A stretch of 64,000 bases of DNA from Amycolatopsis vancoresmycina (GTDB taxonomy: Bacteria > Actinomycetota > Actinomycetes > Mycobacteriales > Pseudonocardiaceae). The translations under genes and the position numbers were made by a program. Below, one piece after another: positions 58,260-64,000 of this stretch (position 1 is its first letter; each line of letters opens with the position of its first letter). The notes under the pieces are model-generated. The model saw only the letters and a program-made list of their open reading frames with translations. It made no database searches and was not told the DNA's origin. Location: contig NZ_JNYY01000001.1 of the NCBI RefSeq assembly GCF_000716785.1, forward strand, positions 124,001 through 188,000. Direction: 5' to 3'.

Positions 58260-60515
58260 TCAGCCGAGCCCGGCGCTCACCGCGTTCATCAACGCGCCGG
58301 TATCGCCCGACATCTCCCACGCCATCACGCCGAGCAGCCCGCGCGACTTCAGCCACGTCGTCTTCAGGCCGATCGACCAGGCGTCGTCGAACGTCCACCA
58401 CTGGCCGCCGTTGCCCGTGTAGCACGACGTCGCCACCGCGGCCGTGTCGTGGTGGACCGTGCAGTTCGGCACGCTCGCCACCAGGTTCGCGTACCCGCGG
58501 GTGCCCGCTTCCTCGGCGAACTGGCCCGGCGCCGCGCCGGTCGCCGACTGCCACTCGCCGCTCTTCCCGCCGTCGGCCACGCCCTGCCAGCCGCGGCCGT
58601 AGAACGCCAGGCCGAGCGTCAGCCGCCGCGGATCGACGCCGGCGTTCGTGTACTCGTTGATCGCGCTTTCGACGCTGAAGTGGAAGTTGTACGGGTCGTC
58701 CGCGTCGGCGTACAGGTTGCCCTGGTGGCCGGTGCGGTTCGGCTCCCACGAGTTGTCGCTGCCGGAGCCGTGGAAGTCGTACCCCTGCACGTTCGCCACG
58801 TCCAGGTAGTTGAACACCTTCGACAGGTCCCACCCCGAAGCGACCTTCGCCGGGTCCGCCGGTGTGAAGGCGTGCAGCTGGTACCGCTTGCCGGTCGTTG
58901 CGCCGTACGCGTCCAGCTGCGTGCGGAACTCGGCCAGCAGCGCGGTCAGGTTCGCCTTGTCGTTCGGGCTCCAGTGGTTGCCCGGGTGCCCGTCGCCGCT
59001 CGCCGGCCACTCCCAGTCGAGGTCGATGCCGTCGAAGATGCCGGCCGCGGTGCCCGGCCCGCCCGCGCCGCCGTACGACGCGATGTTGCCCTTGAGCCAG
59101 GTGTCCACACAGGACGAGACGAACTTCTTGCGCGACGCGTCCGTGGCGGCGACGTCGGAGAAGTACTTCGAATACGTCCAGCCGCCCAATGACACCAGCA
59201 CCTTCAGGTTGGGGTGCTTCGCCTTGAGCTTCTTGAGCTGGTTGAAGTTGCCACGCAACGACTCCCAGCCCGTGTCCGCAACGCCGTCCACCGACTGCGC
59301 CGCCGAGAACGGCCGCGAGTAGTCGGCCTCGGCGTCCCCGGCGCCGTCACCCTGGCTCGGGTCCTGCGGGTTGGCTGTGGTGCCCTTCGTGACGCCGGAC
59401 AGGCAGGTCAGGTTCACCGGGTCGATGTTCTCGAACGCGTACAGCAGGTGCGTCAGCTTCGCCACAGCGCCCGAAGTCTCCAGGTTCTTCACGAAGTACT
59501 GGCGCCCGTAGATGCCCCACTGCACGAAGTACCCGACCTTCGCGTAACCCGACACGATGTCGCCGGTCTTCGCGGTGACGGACGCGCTGGGCGCCGACAC
59601 GTTGTCGTAGCCGTCGCGGGCCCGGACCGTGAAGGAGTACGAAGTGGACGGTGCCAGCCCGGTCACCACGGCGGACGTCGTCGTCACCGTCGTGGCCAAA
59701 GTGGACCCCTGGTAGACGTCGTAGCTGACGACGCCGGTGTTGTCGGTCGACGCGGTCCACGCCAGGGACACGCTGCCCGAGTCGGCGGCCGTCGACCGCA
59801 GCCCGGTCGGCACCGACGGCGGCTGGGTGTCGTCGGCCGGGTTGTTGGTCGTGACAGCCAGCGCGGCGCTCGCCGGGGACGTGTTCCCCTTGGCGTCCTT
59901 GGCTTTCACCGTGAACGAGTACGCCGTGCCCGGTGTGAGCCCGGAGATCGTGGCGCTCGTGCCGGTCACCGTCGTGGCGAGGGAACTGCCCTGGTAGACG
60001 TCGTACGCGGTGACCGGCAGCGAACCGGCCGTCGACGCGTTCCAGGCCAGTGCGACCGTCTTGGTCGTCTTCGCGACCAGGCGCAGGTTCGCCGGCGCGC
60101 CCGGCGGCGTGTCCGGTGAACCGTCGCAGTTGGCGTTGTCGACGCGGCACTGCGTCGGCGTCGCGGCCGCGCTGAGCCGGAACGTCGGGCTGTAGGGGTA
60201 GGTCGTGCGGCCCGGCGCCAGCGTCGCGATGTAGTACGCGGGCGTCAGCGTGACCTGGGTGCCGTTCTGTGTCACCGTGCCGTTTTCCCCGGTCGACGCG
60301 GTGACGCCGGCGGGCAGCGTGAACGTGATGGCCCAGTTGCTCACCGACGCGGTGCCGGTGTTGGCGACGGTGTACGTGCCGGTGGTGCCGCTCAGCGCCA
60401 GGGTGGCGGTCAGCGAACCGGCGGCAGCGGCGGGTGGCGCGAGCGCCGCGGTGCCGCCTGCTGCTATCAGCAAGGCGGCGAGCGCGGAGCGTAGTCGTGC
60501 GGGAGTGCGTCTCAT
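58260..60515 (-). CDS. Secreted multidomain GH18 chitinase
   Basis: 751 residues. Sec signal ending at PPAAAAG (about residue 35). An N-terminal CBM2-like carbohydrate-binding domain (35-135: SLTATLALSGTTGTYTV). Two fibronectin type III domains (about 145-235 and 245-335) with near-repeat sequences (AYDVYQGSSLATTV, SYDVYQGSTLATTV). The GH18 barrel follows from about 345, with SLGGWTYSKYF and the catalytic FDGIDLDWEWP (Glu502). All D-x-x-D-x-D-x-E residues are present. It cleaves chitin outside the cell. ATG 60515 follows GGAGAACC. Confidence 0.95.
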   Translation of the reverse strand: MRRTPARLRSALAALLIAAGGTAALAPPAAAAGSLTATLALSGTTGTYTVANTGTASVSNWAITFTLPAGVTASTGENGTVTQNGTQVTLTPAYYIATLAPGRTTYPYSPTFRLSAAATPTQCRVDNANCDGSPDTPPGAPANLRLVAKTTKTVALAWNASTAGSLPVTAYDVYQGSSLATTVTGTSATISGLTPGTAYSFTVKAKDAKGNTSPASAALAVTTNNPADDTQPPSVPTGLRSTAADSGSVSLAWTASTDNTGVVSYDVYQGSTLATTVTTTSAVVTGLAPSTSYSFTVRARDGYDNVSAPSASVTAKTGDIVSGYAKVGYFVQWGIYGRQYFVKNLETSGAVAKLTHLLYAFENIDPVNLTCLSGVTKGTTANPQDPSQGDGAGDAEADYSRPFSAAQSVDGVADTGWESLRGNFNQLKKLKAKHPNLKVLVSLGGWTYSKYFSDVAATDASRKKFVSSCVDTWLKGNIASYGGAGGPGTAAGIFDGIDLDWEWPASGDGHPGNHWSPNDKANLTALLAEFRTQLDAYGATTGKRYQLHAFTPADPAKVASGWDLSKVFNYLDVANVQGYDFHGSGSDNSWEPNRTGHQGNLYADADDPYNFHFSVESAINEYTNAGVDPRRLTLGLAFYGRGWQGVADGGKSGEWQSATGAAPGQFAEEAGTRGYANLVASVPNCTVHHDTAAVATSCYTGNGGQWWTFDDAWSIGLKTTWLKSRGLLGVMAWEMSGDTGALMNAVSAGLG

Positions 60516-60634
60516 GGCGGTTCTCCAAGCGGCACGAGGCGGGGGACGAGGTGGTCTAGACCACATCGAATGTAACCCGGTCCGGCGAGAACCGCGCACG
60601 CCCGAACGGCGGAAACCGCTGTCCGAACGGACTG

Positions 60635-61414
60635 TTAACGTCCCGAGAACGTCGCTTTCCCCGGCCCGTCGGCCAAGAACGACTTCACGGCGTTGCGGAG
60701 ATCTTCGGTTTCGAAGAGCTCGGCGGCGATCGTCGTGATGTGCGCATTTGCCTCGGGCACACCGCCGGCGGAGAAGTGCTCGAGGACGCGCTTGGTTGCC
60801 GCGTGGGCGCGGGTCGGGCCCTCGGCCAGCCGCCGGGTGAAGGCCCTGGCCGCGTCGTCGAAGCCCTCGTCCGGCAGCACCCGGTTGACGACGTTCCAGC
60901 GCTCGAGCGTCGCGGCGTCGTAGGTGTCGCCGGTCATCACGAACTCCTTGGCCCGGCCGGCACCGGCCCGTGCCGCGAGCCGCTGGGTGCCGCCCATCGT
61001 CGGCGTCAGGCCGACGACCTTCTCGACCAGCCCGAACTTCGCGCGCTCGGCGGCGAGGATGAGGTCGCAGGCCACCGCGACCTCGAACGCCCAGGTCAGG
61101 CACAGGCCGTGGGCGGCGAAGACGGTCGGGAACGGCAGTGCCGCGATCCGGTCCGGCACCGCCAGCATCTCGTCGAACAGCACCTTCGCCTCGGCGGGCG
61201 AGCCCTGGGCGTCGAACAGCGAGACGTCGACGCCGCCGCTGACGATCTTGCCTTCGGCGCGGATCAGCAGTGCACGGGCGGGCTCGGCCTCCAGCTCGCC
61301 GATCGCCGAGGCGAGCGCAGACTGCAGCGAAGCCGTGTAGAGGTTCAACGGCGGAGCGTCGACGGTCAGGACGGCGAGCCCGCCGTCACGATCGAGGCGG
61401 ACCTGCTGAGTCAT
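60635..61414 (-). CDS. Enoyl-CoA hydratase/isomerase (crotonase family)
   Basis: 259 residues. The oxyanion-hole segment has IVSGGVDVSLF. The two family Glu positions are present in CLTWAFEVAVACD and FGLVEKVVGLTPTMGGTQRL. C-terminal trimerisation helices follow. It hydrates enoyl-CoA in beta-oxidation or a catabolic side path. It starts two bases after the PaaX-like gene, so the two are co-transcribed. Confidence 0.9.
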   Translation of the reverse strand: MTQQVRLDRDGGLAVLTVDAPPLNLYTASLQSALASAIGELEAEPARALLIRAEGKIVSGGVDVSLFDAQGSPAEAKVLFDEMLAVPDRIAALPFPTVFAAHGLCLTWAFEVAVACDLILAAERAKFGLVEKVVGLTPTMGGTQRLAARAGAGRAKEFVMTGDTYDAATLERWNVVNRVLPDEGFDDAARAFTRRLAEGPTRAHAATKRVLEHFSAGGVPEANAHITTIAAELFETEDLRNAVKSFLADGPGKATFSGR

Positions 61415-61416
61415 GT

Positions 61417-62328
61417 TCACCCTGCTTCTTCGGCTTCGACGATGTCGTCCCAATACTGCTGGGCCTCGGGGCGCCAGTCGACGTGTTTGTGATGGAACAG
61501 TTCCGCCGCCTTCGTCCCGCTCCACTTCGCCGGGAGGAGTTCGGCGGGCAGCTGCGGGTCGAGGAACGGGAACCGCCGCCACTCGTGGACCAGCTCGGTC
61601 TGCGCCCGCAGCACCGCCCGGCCGCCGGTCGGGTGCAGGCCGGTGAACCGGTCGATGAAATCCTCGTAGCGGTCCTTCAGCTCGGTCAGGTCCCAGGACC
61701 GGGCGACCATGGACTCCTGCTCGCCGACCTCGCCGTAGGAGGCGGTGAACGACATCGCCTGCGCGTCGAGACCCAGTTCGTTGACGATCTGCTGCGCCTC
61801 CCGCTGGCGGGACAGGTCCGGGCTGACCCACACGCCGGCCACCGGCGAGCCGAAGCCCGCCCAGGTCAGCCGGGTGCGCAGCCGGTGCCGGAGGTCGCGC
61901 TTGGCCTCCGGGACGGACACGATGAGCATCAGCCACTGCCCGTTCCAGCGGCGTTCTTCGCGGCCGAACGCGTAGATCCGGTCGGCGCCTTCGGTCAGCA
62001 GGCGGCGCCCCGGCGGGGTCAGCGACCAGCGCACGCGGCGCCCGACGCGTTCGGAGACCACCCAGCCTTCGGCGGCCGAGCGGGCCAGCGCCTGCCGCGC
62101 CGACTTCTCCTCGATGTCGAGGATGCCCAGCACCTCGACGAGCATCGACGTCCAGACCGGCTTGTCCCGCGGCAGCGCGTACTCGCCGAGGACGGTCATC
62201 AGCAGCGACCGCGCGCTGGCGTGGCTGACCTCCCGGCGCCGGCTCACCGTGGGCCGGGGCGCGGACGACCGGCCTTCCCTCGGCTTCGGCCTGCGGCCGA
62301 GGGTGACCGGGGGAGCGGGCTCGCCCAT
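61417..62328 (-). CDS. PaaX-family transcriptional regulator
   Basis: 303 residues from ATG 62328; GTG 62337 is possible. The basic N-terminal extension is disordered. The winged helix has SARSLLMTVLGEYALPRD, LDIEEKSARQALARSAAEGW. The PaaX middle domain has WNGQWLMLIVSVPEAKRDLRHRLRTRL and WVSPDL; the C-terminal domain has MVARSWDLTELKDRYEDFI. PaaX relatives repress phenylacetate and other CoA-dependent catabolism. Here it probably controls the adjacent enoyl-CoA hydratase and itself. No phenylacetate genes are in the window. Confidence 0.9.
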   Translation of the reverse strand: MGEPAPPVTLGRRPKPREGRSSAPRPTVSRRREVSHASARSLLMTVLGEYALPRDKPVWTSMLVEVLGILDIEEKSARQALARSAAEGWVVSERVGRRVRWSLTPPGRRLLTEGADRIYAFGREERRWNGQWLMLIVSVPEAKRDLRHRLRTRLTWAGFGSPVAGVWVSPDLSRQREAQQIVNELGLDAQAMSFTASYGEVGEQESMVARSWDLTELKDRYEDFIDRFTGLHPTGGRAVLRAQTELVHEWRRFPFLDPQLPAELLPAKWSGTKAAELFHHKHVDWRPEAQQYWDDIVEAEEAG

Positions 62329-62474
62329 GCTGTTCACCGACCTCACTGTGCTGCGGCACTGACAACCGAACAGGGTACCCACAGTGAGTGATCAAAGCGC
62401 CACGGGACACACACAGCCGGTGGTTTTGACCTTGATCTGACAGTTCACGGCGGGGTCGTAGACTCGGTTACCTC

Positions 62475-64000
62475 ATGAGCGCAACTCTCGTCGCGAAGGA
62501 CCTGGCCGCGGGCCACGGTGATCGCATCCTCTTCTCCGGCCTCGATCTCGTCGTCGCCCCCGGCGACGTCGTCGGCCTGGTCGGCGTCAACGGCGCCGGC
62601 AAGTCGACGCTCCTGCGCACGCTGGCCGGGCTCGCGAAACCGGACAGCGGCGAGATCCGGCTGAACCCGCCGTCGGCGACGGTCGGGCACCTGCCGCAGG
62701 AGCCGGAGCGCCGGGAGGGCGAGTCGGTGCGGGCGTTCCTGGCACGCCGCACCGGCGTCACGGCGGCCCAGGCAGACCTCGACGCGGCGACGTCGGCGCT
62801 CACCGACGGCGTGGCGGGCGCGGACGACCAGTACGCGGCGGCCCTGGACCGGTGGCTCGCCCTCGGCGGCGCCGACCTCGACGACCGGGCCGCGGAAGTG
62901 GCCGCTGACCTGGGCCTTTCGGTGGATCTCGAGCAGCCGATGACGTCGCTGTCGGGCGGCCAGGCGGCGCGGGCGGGGCTCGCGTCGCTGCTGCTGAGCC
63001 GCTACGACGTGTTCCTGCTGGACGAGCCGACCAACGACCTCGACCTGGACGGGCTGGCCCGCCTGGAGCGGTTCGTGTCCGGCCTGCGGGCGGCGACGGT
63101 GCTCGTCAGCCACGACCGCGAGTTCCTGGCGCGGACGGTGGACCGCGTCGTGGAGCTGGACCTGGCGCAGCAGCAGGTGAACGTCTACGGCGGCGGGTAC
63201 GAGTCCTACCTCGAGGAGCGCGAGGTCGCGCGCCGGCACGCGCAGGAGGAGTACGAGGAGTACGCCGACACGAAGGCCTCGCTGGAGGCGCGCGGGCGGA
63301 TGCAGCGGGCGTGGATGGAGAAGGGCGTGAAGAACGCCCGCCGGAAACAGCCCGACAACGACAAGGCGGCGCGTAAGTTTCGCAGCGAGGCCACCGAGAA
63401 GCAGGCGTCGAAGGCGCGGCAGACCGACCGGATGATCGAGCGGCTGGAGGTGGTCGAGGAGCCGCGCAAGGAGTGGGAGCTGCGGATGGAGATCGCCGCG
63501 GCGCCACGGGCGGGTGCGGTGGTCGCGACCCTGCGGGGTGCGGTGGTGCGCCGGGGCGGGTTCACGCTGGGGCCGGTCGACCTGCAGGTCGACCGGGCGG
63601 ACAAGGTCGCCATCACGGGGGCGAACGGGTCGGGCAAGTCGACGCTGCTGGCGGCTCTGCTGGGCCGGGTTGAGCTGGCTGCGGGCTCTTCCGCGCTGGG
63701 GCCGGGGGTGGTGGTCGGCGAGGTCGACCAGGCCCGGCGGTTGTTCCTCGGGGATGTTCCGCTGGCTTCGGCGTTCGCGCGGGAGGTGCCGGAGTTCGCC
63801 GACGCGGAGGTCCGGACGTTGCTGGCGAAGTTCGGTCTGAAGGCGGCCCACGTGCTGCGCTCGGCGGCGACGCTTTCGCCGGGGGAGCGGACGCGGGCGG
63901 CTTTGGCTTTGCTGCAGGCGCGCGGGGTCAATCTGCTCGTGCTGGACGAGCCGACGAACCATTTGGATCTGCCGGCGATCGAGCAGCTCGAGGCGGCGCT
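62475..64000 (+). CDS. ABC-F ATPase (3' end outside window)
   Basis: The frame is open from ATG 62475 to the window end (508 codons). Two ABC domains without membrane segments. First: GLVGVNGAGKSTLLRTL, LSGGQAARAGLASLLL, LLDEPTNDLDL. The linker (about 235-340) is highly charged, with QRAWMEKGVKNARRKQPDN. Second: ITGANGSGKSTLLAAL, LSPGERTRAALALL, VLDEPTNHLDL. This is the ABC-F family, which acts on the ribosome in translation or antibiotic protection. The signature of the second domain is LSPGE, as is usual. It is divergent from the PaaX-like gene. Confidence 0.93.
   Translation, partial: MSATLVAKDLAAGHGDRILFSGLDLVVAPGDVVGLVGVNGAGKSTLLRTLAGLAKPDSGEIRLNPPSATVGHLPQEPERREGESVRAFLARRTGVTAAQADLDAATSALTDGVAGADDQYAAALDRWLALGGADLDDRAAEVAADLGLSVDLEQPMTSLSGGQAARAGLASLLLSRYDVFLLDEPTNDLDLDGLARLERFVSGLRAATVLVSHDREFLARTVDRVVELDLAQQQVNVYGGGYESYLEEREVARRHAQEEYEEYADTKASLEARGRMQRAWMEKGVKNARRKQPDNDKAARKFRSEATEKQASKARQTDRMIERLEVVEEPRKEWELRMEIAAAPRAGAVVATLRGAVVRRGGFTLGPVDLQVDRADKVAITGANGSGKSTLLAALLGRVELAAGSSALGPGVVVGEVDQARRLFLGDVPLASAFAREVPEFADAEVRTLLAKFGLKAAHVLRSAATLSPGERTRAALALLQARGVNLLVLDEPTNHLDLPAIEQLEAA

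Overview
The window looks like chromosome of a high-G+C filamentous actinomycete, most likely a Pseudonocardiaceae member close to Amycolatopsis. The basis is codon use, abundant Tat and lipoprotein signals, many TetR, LuxR and XRE regulators, an AICE-type mobile element and actinomycete secreted enzymes. The genus is an inference; no rRNA or housekeeping marker settles it.

Left chromosomal part (1-28 kb). It opens with the C-terminal end of a CocE-type hydrolase, a PapA-like acyltransferase and a GT1 glycosyltransferase on the plus strand. Convergent to these is a seven-gene minus-strand operon: TetR regulator, a second CocE-type hydrolase, peptide-type substrate-binding lipoprotein, GH1 glycosidase, DppB permease, fused DppC-DppD and DppF. 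Then come a GAF-LuxR regulator divergent from an acyl-CoA synthetase, a Tat-exported esterase, a butyrolactone-receptor-like TetR with a SnoaL-like protein, a DUF4142 protein, a response regulator whose phosphoacceptor Asp is Glu, two secreted lamin-tail proteins around an XRE regulator, a 32-bp minisatellite, a 1300-residue subtilisin-like protease, a TrmB/LuxR regulator and a polytopic membrane protein.

Mobile part (28.1-56.8 kb). Three elements lie in tandem at the 3' end of one tRNA-Pro(GGG) gene. The intact tRNA is at 56774-56847, and its 3' half is repeated as att sites at about 28125, 30397 and 43376. E1 (28125-30431) is a fossil: one low-G+C cargo gene, a structured non-coding block and a truncated, frameshifted integrase. 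E2 (30397-43418) is an apparently complete actinomycete integrative and conjugative element (AICE): cargo genes, the same structured block, an XRE/monooxygenase regulatory pair with palindromic operators, small transfer genes, a TraB/FtsK translocase, three tandem zinc-ribbon paralogues, a SpdB-like protein, a rolling-circle Rep, Xis and Int. E3 (43376-56815) is a phage-derived element with tape-measure, ClpP-like and HTH genes but no recognisable capsid, portal, large terminase or tail tube. Its integrase appears to lack the first catalytic arginine.

Right chromosomal part (56.85-64 kb). This holds a secreted alginate-lyase-family protein, a GH18 chitinase with a carbohydrate-binding and two FN3 domains, an enoyl-CoA hydratase paired with a PaaX-like regulator, and the start of an ABC-F ATPase that runs off the window.

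The strongest new leads are the covarying structured block shared by E1 and E2 (possibly a single-strand origin or an RNA) with its variable low-G+C neighbours, the three-element tRNA-Pro array, the gene content of E3, and four sets of well-defined palindromic operators.
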